64,000 nucleotides of DNA from Buddleja alternifolia (GCA_019426215.1 CM033399.1:29335022-29399021); one strand, 5' to 3'; counted from the first letter of the stretch, positions 11,197 through 22,683 are shown. Notes: generated by a model from the letters alone, not told the origin. A program made the numbers and translations.

Positions 11197-11878
11197 TAGG
11201 ACTATCAATTGAGTAGGGCCTACCAGAAGCCTGATTGTTTGGCCCGCTTATATTTGAGCCGAGCTTAATTGAATGTGAGTCTGGCCGACCTTGAGCTCAC
11301 ACATTGAGCCAGATTAATCTGTGAGCCGAGCTTGAGCTTTATTAGGCTCAGCTCGAATAGCCCGAACTCATAATTAACCTATAATTGAATGCTTTGTTTC
11401 ATACAATTAAGTTCTTTTTAAGCTAGCTTATACAAGACTAGTAGATTTTTAAGCTTGAAGCTACTATGTGCATGAAATGCATATATTAGTGGGAAAAAAT
11501 TTCGTCAAAAGAAACTTTGAAAAAACTTTTTTTTATTTTAAGTCACTTCATGTATATCAAAAAAGATTCTAAATTTTTGATAATTGTTGTTGTAGAAAAT
11601 GTTGGAATTATACACACTCATTAGCATAAACTTTTGTTTAATCTACTATTCGAGATAAATGTCCTAATATGATTCAATTGTGTATCTCTTTGTTATTTGA
11701 GAAAAAATAATGAGCCGGCCTGAAATAAGCTCGAAGTTCGTAAAAAATGTGAGCCTGAGTTTGAGCCGAGCCAAAGAAAAAAATTATGAGCTGAGTTTGA
11801 GCATATAATATTAAGGCCCGATAATTTTGAGCTTGAGCCACACTAAGCTCGGCTCATAAGGCCCGATTGACAGGCCTA
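11197..11878. mobile_element. hAT-type MITE inside the copia element
   Basis: This 682-bp non-coding element has imperfect terminal inverted repeats: TAGGACTATCAATTGAG at the left and, as reverse complement at the right, TAGGCCTGTCAATCGGG. A perfect 8-bp duplication CACGTGGC flanks it (11189-11196 and 11879-11886). The 8-bp duplication and TAGG-type ends fit hAT. Its subterminal parts are rich in repeats of GAGC(C/T)GAGCTTGAGC type. The target contains a G-box (CACGTG) and lies upstream of the extra gene. Confidence 0.88.
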
Positions 11879-11923
11879 CACGTGGCATTTATCAAAGCAA
11901 TTGAGGAGTTACTTTTTGCCATC

Positions 11924-11931
11924 TATTTAAA
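11924..11931 (+). promoter_or_regulatory. Candidate TATA box of the extra gene
   Basis: TATTTAAA is 117 bp before ATG 12048 and is followed by a CT-rich leader. The G-box CACGTGGC lies 38 bp upstream at 11879-11886 (duplicated at 11189-11196 by the hAT insertion). Together they suggest a promoter separate from the LTR. This is inferred from position and consensus only. Confidence 0.5.
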
Positions 11932-13511
11932 CCCTTCAAATTTTTACAGAAAAACTTTATCACTCTCATACTTTCCTTGCTGTAAAAATTATTCTCTAAG
12001 GCAAAAAGCTTTCTTCTTCCTCCTCAAAAAGCTTATCTCTTTCATCAATGGCGCCACCAAAGTCTTCCAAATCTTATGCCGGAAAATCTTCCAAAATCAT
12101 GGGTTTTAATGTTGGTTTCTTAGTTAACTGGGAATACCTCTTTGAGAATCAAAACTTCTTGATGAGACAAATCCTTCCTCTCATTGAAGAATCTGGTTTA
12201 AGAACCCTTCTCACCTCTCATTCTCTGATTCAAGAGGATGAAGTTAAGTATTTCTTTGAGAATGTTGTCATTTCTGACGATGGCAACTCAATTTCATGTT
12301 CTTTCCTTTCTACTGAAACGCCTTTTGTTCTTACTCCTCAACTTCTGGCTAATTTGTTACAATTGCCTAGTGATGGGTGTGAAGTTGAAGAAGTTGCCAT
12401 GGGAGCTTCTACCAAAGTCTGGGAACAAATCAGGAGAGATGAAGTTGATGCTTCTTACAAGTCAAACTTCAAAAAGAATGACATGAAGGGTGAATATGTC
12501 ATTCTGGCTGATATTTGTGCAAAGATGATTGAGTGTCGTAAAGGTTCATTTAATAAGGTCTCTATAATTCAATTCAAGATGATGATCACCATTTTGACCA
12601 AGCTGAAGGTCAACTGGGCCTTGTACGGTTTCAATCGCTTTAAGGCAGCAATGCAAAAGTCGGTGAATCCCAAGCCGTATAGGATTTTACTTAGTTTCAT
12701 TCTTAGCGCTTGTGGATACGTAACTTCCAAAGGATCCAAAGTGCCGGCGATCAAATTCTACGGGAAGAAAATGATCAGCAAATTGCTCAACCCAAAGAGA
12801 GTGGGTGGTGCAGCGGTTCCTAAGGAGGAGCGCAAGCGACTCCTTGCTGAAGGCAAAGTTCGTGGTGATGATGAGGATCAAGCGACTTCCTCATCAGATG
12901 AACCAGAAGAAGTAGTTGTCAAGCTACCAAAAAGAAAGACTGCGTTGAAAGTTGCTGAGTCATCCAAGCCAGCGAAGAAGCAGAAGAAGTCTTCCTCTCC
13001 TCCTCTAAAAACCCCTTCTCCTACTCCAGCGACTGATGTATCCCCGGAGACAGAAGAAGAAGCAGAAGAAGTGGAAGTGTCGCTTGCCCAAAAGTGCACG
13101 CCGTGGTCTACTCCAAAGGGATCAACAAGTGCTCCAGCAGAGCCAGCGCTAGAAGAACCAACGAGTGCCCTTCCTCCTCCTCCTCCTCCTTCTGAACCTG
13201 TTGTGGAGCCTGAAGCAAATCTTCTTTCAAAGGATTCTGCTAGCGATCAGGGTAAGTACTTGTGCTAAACAATGTACATTATCCTTTCCTTATTGTTATC
13301 TTCTTTAACGTTAGGATAAATTGTCTTTCATCTCGAAGAGAATATAATATTCAATATGTTCTGAATACCTTGGATGAGTGTAATATTCCTATCCGTGCTG
13401 ATCCCCTCACTTCTTTACCCATTGAAGATGAAGAAGTCTTGGAGCATGAGGCTATGGAAACAGATGTTTCTAAAGATCAAGAGACTGATATAGTCGAAGA
13501 TAATCCTCAGG

Positions 13512-13591
13512 GTAAGCATTTCTGTCTTTTATATCTCAAATCTCTACTTGGTAGAAATTTTTCCTTTTTCTCAAACGTTTGCATGTATCAG
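13512..13591 (+). other. Probable spliceosomal intron in the extra gene
   Basis: The donor is G|GTAAGC, followed by a T-rich tract with TTTTTCCTTTTTCTC and the acceptor TATCAG|C. Removing these 80 nt joins an acidic coding segment to a Pro-rich one in phase (NPQ-A-QSVPD). Length and composition are typical of short plant introns. Splicing has not been observed. Confidence 0.6.
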
Positions 13592-14636
13592 CTCAAAGTG
13601 TGCCAGACACTGATGCACCTCCTCCTCCCGAGGTAGACGTAGAGTTGGATGTTGTGATTTATTAATAGTGGTAGAAATCGCTAATGAAGTAGAAACGGTC
13701 CTTCCGGACGCTGAGATCTCTCCAGCCCAGGAAGCGACTTTGGATGCTAAGCGGTCAATAGAAGTGGCCCCGAATGTCCCTACTCCAACTGGTCCTCCTC
13801 CTCCAGCAGTGAATTTCTTTCCAAGAGGCTACGATGAAAATCTTGAATATTAATATGCTTGGAGAGAAATGACCCTTCGGCAGTTGATTGAGATGGAGCT
13901 CACTTTTCAGACAACTCTCCACAATCCGGCTCTTTCAGACGCTAAAAAATCAGAAATCTTTGAAGAGCTTGCAACGCTAGGTCTAAAGTCCAAAAAGGAG
14001 ATTGTTGCTCGTCTTGAGTACCTGGAGACTCCTCTCAACGATTTGGCAGAGTTTGAAAGCAACCACTTTCAGGAAGTCGACCGTAGTTTTGAACGCAACT
14101 ATCCATTCCGCCGCACTCATGTTCAAATCAAAAATCCTTACATAGGCGATTGGGAGAAGAACCCCTATGAAAAACATTTGAATCCAATGGGTTATTCTGC
14201 CCTGCCAAGAGTCGTCCATTCAACCGCTAATAAGTCTTCACCAAAATCCTTGCGCTTATGGAAAGGAAAGGGTGAAATGTCAGGGAACAGCCCAATCCAA
14301 TTAATTTATGGGCTGAAGATGAAGCCCGAGAATACTCACCAGAGTTTGGGAAGATAGCTTTGATGTTGAAAAGGAAAGATTCAAAAAGCTACTCGAGGCC
14401 AAGAAAGATAAAGAACTGGCTGAGCGACTCAGAAGACGCTGGAGATTGGACACATCCAGGTGGGCTGAGGATTTTGTACTTCATTTCCATACAATTGAAG
14501 AGATGCTCAAGTATCCTTTTCTCTTCAATTTCTCTTCAATTTGGACACTATGTTTATCATCCGCAATAGAATTTTGCTCAGCATATCCAACTGGATTTGA
14601 ATGAAGACGCCTCCACCAGCAAGCGAGATGCCCTTC

Positions 14637-16164
14637 TGTTAGGAATCTCTTGTTAGATGTTTTGATGATGACAAGATAGGATTTTATGTTAGACCCCAAA
14701 ATAATGTAAGTTTGTACTTTCATAGAATATATGTATAAGCGTTTCAAAGTTTATTATTTTGCTAGGCTCGTAATTTTTATCTTTGTAGATTTTAGACTTA
14801 GGATTAGATACCGAGTCGCTGATAGAATTCTGGGTGAATCTATCAAAGATGAAATTGATTTCAAGCGTCTGATTTCAAGCGTCCGACTCAAGCGTCTGAG
14901 CGACTCAAGCGTCTGAGCGACTCAAGCGTCCGACTTTCAGATTCACCTGAAGGATAAAACCCAAGTTATCAAGGACTTATGCAATCACCAACGGACATTT
15001 ATTTCCAACGGGAAATAAATTCAAAATGCATTAAATGCTTGATAAGTGCATTAAATGTAAACAAGACAGTATGACTTGTGGACAAGCCACCTTTTGACTA
15101 GACTGTCAGCTTTTCAGAGTTCAAACCTGCTCCTGTCCAATCGGAACAAGCAGATTTTCAGGAATGTCAGAATGGGACTATTTGACGCGCCTGATTGTGT
15201 CCAACGGACAAATCCCAAGATCTCTATAAATAGTACCCTCAGCAAAACTTTAGAAAGTGAGAAAAAGGTCAAAACTTTGCTGAAATTATTTGAGAGAAAA
15301 GCTAAGAAACCCCATAGCCAAAATCCTTCAAGCTTCTCAAATACATTCCAAAGACAGTCACAGATATCTCAAACATCTTGAAAGAAGAACCCTAAACTCC
15401 TATTGAGATATCCCAAGTTGTTTGAACTTCCCAACATCAAACAAATCCGTGACATACACCCCAACACCTTTCATCTGAGTAAGAAAGTGTGTTAATTCAC
15501 AAGCAGTATTTTTGTGTAAAAGAAGCTTGTTGAAGAAAGTCTTTATTGGAGCTGAAATCTGTGTGATCAAGGAGCTCGAGATCATCTTTCGAGGATAGAA
15601 GTGTCTTGTAGCAGAAATCTGTGTGACCAAGGAGCTCAAGCCATCGACATCCTTTTGTTCCCTATTTTGTAGAAGTCTCTGTGTGACTCTTCGATAATCA
15701 ATTTAGTGGATTGCCTTCGAGTGCAAAGGAGAAGAAGGACGTAATTGGGATTACACCACCCAACGAACCTTATAAATATCGTGTTCTTTACTTTACAGTT
15801 ATTTTTCATATTGTTATATCATTGCATAAATCTGTTAAGTAAAACTCAAGTGAACGCTAAGCAACTAAAGAACTGTTTGTGACGCTAAAGCTTTTAAAAG
15901 AGAAGACTCAAAAATCATTCCGCTGTGCTAACACTGATCAAAGAAGTGAAAGCTTAAACCTATTTGGTTATAGTGTTCAAATCTTGAAGTCTAAGTTAAC
16001 TTTCTAAATATAGTTTTCATTAGACGCTCAAGTCAAGCGCCTATTTTTCAAGCGTCCAAAACCATTTTAATACGAAACTTTTTGAAGTCGAAAAAGACTT
16101 CAAAGTCTATTCAACCACCCCCCCCCCTCCTCTAGACCCTTTCGTATGCCACTTGGGACCAACA
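14637..16164 (+). mobile_element. Solo LTR of the same copia family, nested
   Basis: This 1528-bp LTR runs from TGTTAGGAAT to GGGACCAACA with TATAAATA at 15225-15232. Perfect 5-bp duplications ccttc flank it (14632-14636 and 16165-16169). No internal sequence is present, so it is the product of LTR-LTR recombination after a separate insertion into the extra gene. It contains a private 17-bp tandem repeat at 14887-14933. Confidence 0.95.
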
Positions 16165-17768
16165 CCTTCCTAGTCCTAATGAAGCGCACATACGTCTAAC
16201 TGATGATTATGCAGAGTTGCACAAAGACAAAAGAGCGATTGTTGAGAATGCTCAATCACTGGATATCACTTTCAACCATATCTTTGGTTTTAGTGACTTC
16301 CGTGGTTACAACTTTCATCCTATCCTTATGTGTGAACAGAACATCCAAGTGTCCAAATTTCTCTCTCTTATCTGGCCAGTGCATCAGGCGCTAGCTCAAG
16401 CGATGATGCCTTTTTTAATGGACTCCATCAATTTGTAAACATCTGGTGTAGAGATCCCGGAAGACGCTGATCTAGCGTTCAGTTCTGAAGAGCACGAAGA
16501 TGCTTTGTTTTTCATCCTGAGATCTTTCTACCTGAGTCCAAGGCATGTTTTGGAAGCGATTGGCCCAATCTAGGTCATCCCTGTTAACATACCATTGTCT
16601 GTGGAAATCACAGAGTTGCAAATGGACCAGCCTCCTACTGTTGAAGACGCTCCGATTATAGACGCTGATATTCAAATGGCAGAAGCCCCCAGCATTCCAG
16701 TAGTTGAGACGCCACTTGTTGATCAAGTTGCGTAGATAAAAGCTGCAACTCAAGCTTTTGATCAAGCGATTCAGGAAGTATAGGACGAAATTGCTGGAAA
16801 ACCAGAGGAACCTTTCATCAGAGATAAATCAAAAGGAAAGGCAGTAGTTTCAAGCTTATATGGACTCATTTCATCCCCTGAGCGTCCTTCTTGTTCCTCA
16901 GACTCAGATTCAAATAGCGACCCAGAGGCGAAAGATTTTAGAAAGGCAGTGAGGAACTCGCTCCACAATATTGAGGGTTCCTGCTCAAAGATGATAGCCA
17001 ATGATGAGATGCACATCAGGCTTGCCTCCGATACAAGAAGCCGTGATATTTCAAACGTTGCGACCAAGAATACTACATCAGTATTGGATCGCATGGTCCC
17101 CTTAATCACCGGCCTGTATGAAGAGTTCAATCACTCGCTAGCTCAGAATGCTTCAGCAAATACTGAAAGACATAATACTTCCAATTCAGTGAGTTAAAGT
17201 ATCGCTGGACAAGTTACCCTACTCATTGATGAAGTCAGATTACTCCGCCACAATATCGCTGAGCTGCGCTCTTCCCTTGATGAAATCAAGAAGGGGGAAG
17301 AAAAAGAAAATGCAAAAGATCAGAAAGCCAAAGGAAAAGCCTCAGAGCCGATGTCAAAAACCGATAACAAAATTTGGCGCTCCATGTTTGAAGAGATTGC
17401 GAGCCTCAAAAAGATGCTCACAAAGAAGCGAAAGCCAAGAAACTTCAGAGGCAGGCATAGGCTTCCCGATCTAGATGTTAAATTTCTTTAGGGTATGGGT
17501 TTTCATCCTTACGCTGAACCTTTGAGAAGACCTTTTAACTGGAAACCTTCCAATGATAGAGTCCAAGATCTCTATCATGATCTTATCGACGCTTGGAATT
17601 CCTCCAAGAGATTGGGTGGAAAGGTTTTTAGAGCTCAATATAAGCGCTAAGAACGTCGTGAGGACTACAACGAAGTCTATTATACAACAAAGATAGACAT
17701 TGACAGAGTTCTCCTTGATCTAGCGAATGAGATCTTCCAGGAAGAGATGTCAAAGAAGCGACAGAGAA

Positions 17769-17873
17769 GATGGTCACTCATCCTCCTTTATCTTTCTTTT
17801 ATCTTCTGTTGCTTTATGTTTTGCTATTTTTTCAGTGTAATCATGTATGCTTCATTTTATTATATGAATGAAT
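17769..17873 (+). other. Hydrophobic C-terminal segment of the extra gene
   Basis: In the same frame as the preceding charged coding (EEMSKKRQRRWS), the sequence becomes a run of Leu, Ile, Phe, Tyr, Cys and Val for about 27 residues and ends YYMNE-stop at 17874-17876. A basic cluster before a C-terminal hydrophobic helix is the layout of a tail anchor or a single-pass membrane anchor. A U-rich 3' UTR read in frame could mimic it. Confidence 0.45.
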
Positions 17874-17996
17874 GATTAAACGCTGAAACATCTTGTTGAC
17901 ATTAGCTAACTCAACTAACTTTCTAACACTAACTTATATCTTTTGGCTTTTCTCCAAACTCTTGAACTATAAAAGAGTTAAGGTCTTGACATCATC

Positions 17997-18010
17997 AAAA
18001 AGGGGAAAAT
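17997..18010 (+). other. Polypurine tract of the copia element
   Basis: AAAAAGGGGAAAAT abuts the TG of the 3' LTR at 18011. It is the expected primer site for plus-strand synthesis. Confidence 0.85.
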
Positions 18011-19508
18011 TGTTAGGAAATTTCATGTTAAATGTTTTGATGATGACAAGAATAGGATTTTAATGTTAGACCCCAAAAGAATGTAAGTTTACGCTTTCAT
18101 AGAACATTTGTATAAGCGTTTGAAAGTATTGTTATTTGTTAGGCTTGTAATTTTTATCCTTATAGATTTTAGACTAAATATTAGATACCAAGTCGCGGAT
18201 AGAATTCTAAGTGAATCTATCAGAAATGAAGTTGAAGATCAGCGTCTGAAGTCAAGTGAAGATGAAGATTTGTCATAAGCGTCTATCAAACGCTAAAGGA
18301 CTTTTCCAGGAATAATGAATCCAGCGCTCAAATTACTCAAGCGATCAAGGATCAGTTTCACCTGAAATAAATTCTCAAGTCATGAAGGACTTAAATGCAA
18401 TCATCAACGAACATTTATTTTCAACGGGAAATAAATTCAAAACGCATTAAATGCCTGATAAGTGCATTAAATGTGATAAGGCATTATGACTTATGGACAA
18501 GCCACCTGTTGGCTAGACTGTCAGAATTCAGAGTTCAAAATCTGCTTATGTCCAATCGGTAACAGCAGAAATTCAGGAATGTCAAAAAAAGGGCTATTTA
18601 CGTGCTGCGTGAGAGACACGCGTCTGCATGTGTCCAACGGACAAATCCCAAGAAATCTCTATAAATACTACCCTTCAGCAAACCCTAAAAACAAGACGTA
18701 CATACACAAAAAAAGGTCAAAATTTTGCTAAAAATATTCTTGAGAAAAGCTTATAAACTCCATAGCCAAAAATCCTTCAAGCTTTTCATATACATTCCAA
18801 AGACAGTCACCGATATCTCAAACATCTTCATAGAAGAACCCTACACTCGTATTGAAATATCCCAAGTTGTTTGAACTTTCTAAAATCAAACAAACCCGTG
18901 ACAAAAACCCTCAACCTCTTTCATCTGAGTGAGAAGTTGTTGATCTACAAACAACATTTCTGTGTGAGAGAAGCTTGTTGAAGAAGATCTTCATTGGAGC
19001 TGAAGCCTGTGCGATCAAGGAGCTCAATATCACCTTCTCTATCCTCTATTTTGTAGAAACCTCTGTGTGATCCTTTAATTATCATCTTAGTGGATTTCCT
19101 CTGAGTGTAAAGGAAAAGTAGGACGTAGCTGAGATTACATCACCCAGTGAACCTTACATATCTTGTGTTATTTACTTTTTTATTGCTTTACTTTACTATT
19201 CATATCATATCTTTGAAAAAGCTTTAAAAACGGTTAAGCGACTATTTGACTAAAAGAACGCTAAGCTTAAAAATTATTTTCGTTGTGCTAACCCTGATTA
19301 AGCAATTTAAGCATTACCCTACTTTGGTAACTACCGAAATCACTAAGTCTAAGTTATCTTATCTTTAGCGCCTGACCTAGAGCTTTGCTTACCAAGCGTT
19401 CAAAATCTTAAATGTGATACAAAATTTTTGAAGTCGAAAAAGACTTCAGGATCTATTAAACACCCCCCCCCCCTTCTAGACCCTTTCGTATGCCACTTGG
19501 GACCACCA
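18011..19508 (+). repeat. 3' LTR of full copia element
   Basis: This 1498-bp LTR begins TGTTAGGAAATTTC and ends GGGACCACCA, the last bases mutated from ACCAACA. TATAAATA is at 18660-18667 and a C run at about 19462-19472. It is followed immediately by the target duplication aaata (19509-19513). Confidence 0.93.
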
Positions 19509-19513
19509 AAATA

Positions 19514-20130
19514 CATTTAAAATAAGAAAAAGAAATAAAGCAATTTCAATATAATTAGATTTATTATAGGTTTTTGAGCTTACAGTGTTTTCTTACAAAA
19601 ACACACCCTTTAGTGTTACCTAATTACAATAACACCCCCTAGGGGTATTATCGTCATAAGAAATTTGACCAAAATTGGTCTGGGTTCCAGGGGCAAAATG
19701 GGGTTAATTGGGTATTTTTTGGGTGACATCAGCGTTTTTCGGGCCGAAAATTATCCCAGGAGGCATTTTTGTAAGAGCCCACGCTCTGACAGGGAGGTTT
19801 GTGTAATTACAAGATTCGACTGAGTTTTTAAGTAATTTGCACTAAAGTGAGGGGGACTTTTTGTAATTTACTCTTAAGTTAAATGTTAAAAGTGATGCAC
19901 AATTGCATTGTAAAGTAGGACTTGCGTACTTTATTGTTAATAAGCTTATGCACTCGGGAACTCAAGTTAAGAAATATAAGAATATGGATACATATATTAA
20001 TATTTATTATAATGAATTGTAAAATAGGACTTATCTACGCAATTTATGGTTAGTCTAGCTTATGTACACAGGAACTCAAGTTAAGATATATAAGAATATG
20101 GGTATATATATTAATGTTTAGGAATAAATG
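19514..20130. repeat. Non-coding; degenerate TIR element and a 109-bp tandem duplication
   Basis: No gene is visible. At about 19590-19870 an imperfect inverted repeat (left TTACAAAAACACACCCTTTAG; right end GGGGGACTTTTTGTAATTTAC) suggests an old MITE. At 19911-20129 a unit with the phrase GGAACTCAAGTTAAG is present twice in tandem, period 109 bp. Confidence 0.6.
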
Positions 20131-21632
20131 CAGACACCCCCCTCACCTATGGGGTAAGTGCACTTTGCCCCCCAACGTATCAAATTGTGCACTCACCCTC
20201 ACTTTTGGTGAACGTTGCAGTTAACCACGTGTTGATCGGATCCGGAAGAATTTAAGGGAATATTCCATCGGAGATTCGAAGATACTTTGAGATATGTGCA
20301 CTTTGCCCCCTGACCTTTAAAAAATGTGCACTAAACCCCCTATCATAAACATTAGAGAAAAATGCAAAATTTGTCCCGTAACTATAGGGGTTTGGCAAAT
20401 GTAGTCCCGTATTTTGTGCTAGTGGCAATTATGGTCCTGTATCTCCAAAAAAATCGCAATTTGCGGACAAATTGGCCGGAAAGCCCTAATTTTGGCCGGA
20501 GTTTGCCATGTGGCATTCAATTTGGGGATTTTTTTTATTATTTTTTGGCTGAATTAGTCCTATAACTATAGGGGGTCTGGCAAAATTAGTCCAACTTATT
20601 TACCCACGTGCGTGACACATCAGCAATTCAGGCCAAATTGAAAATTTCCTGCGAAATTTGTCCTCAAATTGCTATTTTTTTGGAGATACAGGACCTCAAT
20701 TGCTACTAGCACAAAATACGGGACTACATTTGCCAGACCCCTATAGTTACAGGACTAATTTTGCATTTTTCTCTAAACATTACTATTAAATTCTCATTTT
20801 GATTGAATAAAATGGAATTTTTGATGAACATTTTGGCATGTGGCATCCAATTTGTACTATGTATGGAGATTTCAATCAATTTGAATATTTTTGTGATTAT
20901 AAACTACATTGTTATCATACATTTATGTATGTTAGATATTTAATTTTATTTTATTTATTCTCCGATAAGTGTTATGATATACATAAATCTATGCATAACT
21001 AAAAATGTGTTTACGTACAATTTTGCACTTCAATATAATAAATAAAAGGGTGATAATTGATTTCAAAATTCACTAGATTTTGCTGTCAAAACCCACCTAA
21101 AAGCATGATCTCTCTAATCCTCTATGTAACCCAAGCAACCCACATTATTCACTAAACAATAATAATGATTCAAGGGCAACAATAAGAATATTTTAATTAT
21201 CTAACCTACATGAACTTAAAAAAAAAACATAACTATAGAAATAATTTGTAATTATAAGATAACTTGAACTATTGAAATGTCAATATATACATCAAGAAGT
21301 TTGTACATAACAGTATTTTGGTGAAAAATATTCTATTTTATTCAATCAAAATAAGAATTTGATGGTAATGTATACACTAGGTGGTTAAATGCACATTTTT
21401 TAAAGGTCAGGGGGCAAAATGCAAATTTTTTAAAGGCCAGTGGGCAAAATGCACATGTTTCAAAGTATCAAAGAATTTCCGACGGAATATTCCTCTAGAT
21501 TCCACCAGAGATCGGCAAAGGGGGTAAAGTGCAATACTTATCAAAGGTGAGGGTGTCGGGTACACATGTTGATAGATTGGGGGGTAAAGTGTACTTACCC
21601 TCATAGGTAGGGGGGTTGTCTGCATTTATCCC
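20131..21632. mobile_element. Foldback/MULE-type TIR element (outer)
   Basis: The left arm AGGAATAAATGCAGACA...CCCCCC and the right arm (reverse complement GGGATAAATGCAGACAACCC) pair over at least 60 bp, and further imperfect pairing extends inwards about 200 bp. The flanking 9-bp duplication is imperfect (about 6 of 9). No transposase frame is present. A second MITE (20355-20773) has inserted into it, so the outer element was originally about 1.07 kb. Confidence 0.75.
20355..20773. mobile_element. MULE-type MITE nested in the outer foldback
   Basis: This 419-bp element has inverted termini GAGAAAAATGCAAAA / TTTTGCATTTTTCTC and a perfect 9-bp duplication taaacatta (20346-20354 and 20774-20782). 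Nine-base duplications are characteristic of Mutator-like elements. Its interior repeats CCCGTA/CCTATAGTTAC-type phrases in both orientations and has no coding capacity. Confidence 0.9.
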
Positions 21633-22683
21633 TATCTTTATTATAATGAGTTCTAATGTTATGTTCATGCATATTCACATATATTCAGATTGAAAATTGT
21701 AAAACAGGGCCTTAGTAAAAGTTTGATATACTTCGCGTAAAGCTTTATAGTATGTGTGTGGGACCGCGTGCCACCGGTTGCTAATCCTAACAAATATAAA
21801 CTCTAACAACGTCTTCTCATTGCAGCAATTTACTTTTTGCAACTTATGGAGGTTTGATTGAATGATGACAAAAGAATACAGAAAACGTTGAGGAAATTTA
21901 TTCTGTGCCACTCGGATTTTTGGATTTAAGTGAGAAAGTAGTAAAAATATTTGTTCTTCAGATCATCACATGTATTCATTAATTTATACGTACTATAATT
22001 TTATACTCCCTTCTGGTAATTTATACAGAAAGGAATTAGAGAATTACTTATAATTTCTGAAAAATAAAAATGTTTTTATTTGGACAAAAAAAATCCATAA
22101 CAAATCAAACTTTAAAAGTTAAATTAATCAACACCTCAAAATAAATACATAAAAGTACTAGTTATGAAAGTGATGTGAATTTAATCATGTGTCAAACTTA
22201 AAAAGTTACAGAAATCAACAATTCAAAAAAAAAAATACATAAAAGTATTAGATATGAAAATGATGTGAATTTAAACATGTACATTCATAACTAACTAATT
22301 ATCTAAACAAAAAATTTAAAACTCTTTTGGATTAAGATGAATAATCATACCTTTAATTAATTCAAATTAAAAAATCAGAAACATAAAATTTCTTACATGG
22401 TGGTTATCCATATATTTAGATATGGGTTGCTTAAATCACTAGCCTTAAAAAAAAATAGATAGAAAGTACATACATTCATGTGCGTAGACAATTATATTTA
22501 AGAGAACGATATTGGAATTACACAAATTACTATAGGAGCTCCATCTTCAATTTTTTTATCTAAAATATGACAAGAATGCCCATATCCCAAAATAAATTAA
22601 TTATATTCAAAAGTCAAAATAAAGCAAAAACATTATCAAGTCGTAGATGTTTTTCTTTTATTGAACACAAACTAAAAATAATT
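21633..22683. other. Intergenic, AT-rich; includes one copy of a 212-bp direct repeat
   Basis: No gene is supported here. The segment 21966-22178 recurs almost unchanged at 23492-23704 in intron 2 of GH5 gene A. The final part (22620-22683) is probably the 3' UTR and flank of that gene. Confidence 0.65.

Larger units (their letters stand above)
10629..12047 (+). other. Internal non-coding region and promoter of the extra gene
   Basis: This stretch between pol and the extra gene has no coding signal. It contains the hAT MITE 11197-11878. Just downstream are a TATTTAAA box (11924-11931) and a pyrimidine-rich leader (about 11940-12045) before ATG 12048, an arrangement like an ordinary plant promoter and 5' UTR. 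Confidence 0.6.
12048..17876 (+). pseudogene. Extra 3' gene of the copia element (unknown or envelope-like protein), decayed
   Basis: The longest open part, 12048-13251 (MAPPKSSKSYAGK...), encodes a globular region of about 250 residues and then a Lys/Ser/Pro/Glu-rich low-complexity tail. The globular part resembles, from memory, the plant transposon protein domain found downstream of pol in some LTR elements. A good 5' splice site (G|GTAAGT) follows at 13252. A second intron, 13512-13591, joins in phase (CAG G|CT CAA). Coding continues in pieces at 13592-13662, 13668-14357 (stop at 13851) and about 14364-14636. It is interrupted by a solo LTR and resumes at 16165-17876 with several stops. 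The last ~35 codons (17769-17873) are strongly hydrophobic. Function is unknown; an envelope-like role is only a hypothesis. Confidence 0.7.
3453..19508 (+). mobile_element. Full-length Ty1/copia (Sirevirus-like) retrotransposon with extra 3' gene
   Basis: The element is 16,056 bp, flanked by the identical 5-bp duplication aaata (3448-3452 and 19509-19513). Order: 5' LTR, PBS, gag, protease, integrase, RT and RNase H, purine-rich tracts, an extra long gene, PPT, 3' LTR. Integrase before RT makes it Ty1/copia. The large gag, the iMet PBS, several PPT-like tracts after pol and the additional 3' reading frame fit the Sirevirus group. Later insertions add a hAT MITE (11197-11878) and a solo LTR (14637-16164), so the original length was about 13.8 kb. 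Gag, pol and the extra gene all carry frameshifts or stops, so this copy is not autonomous. The two LTRs differ at several per cent of sites by eye, implying an insertion that is not recent. Confidence 0.93.
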
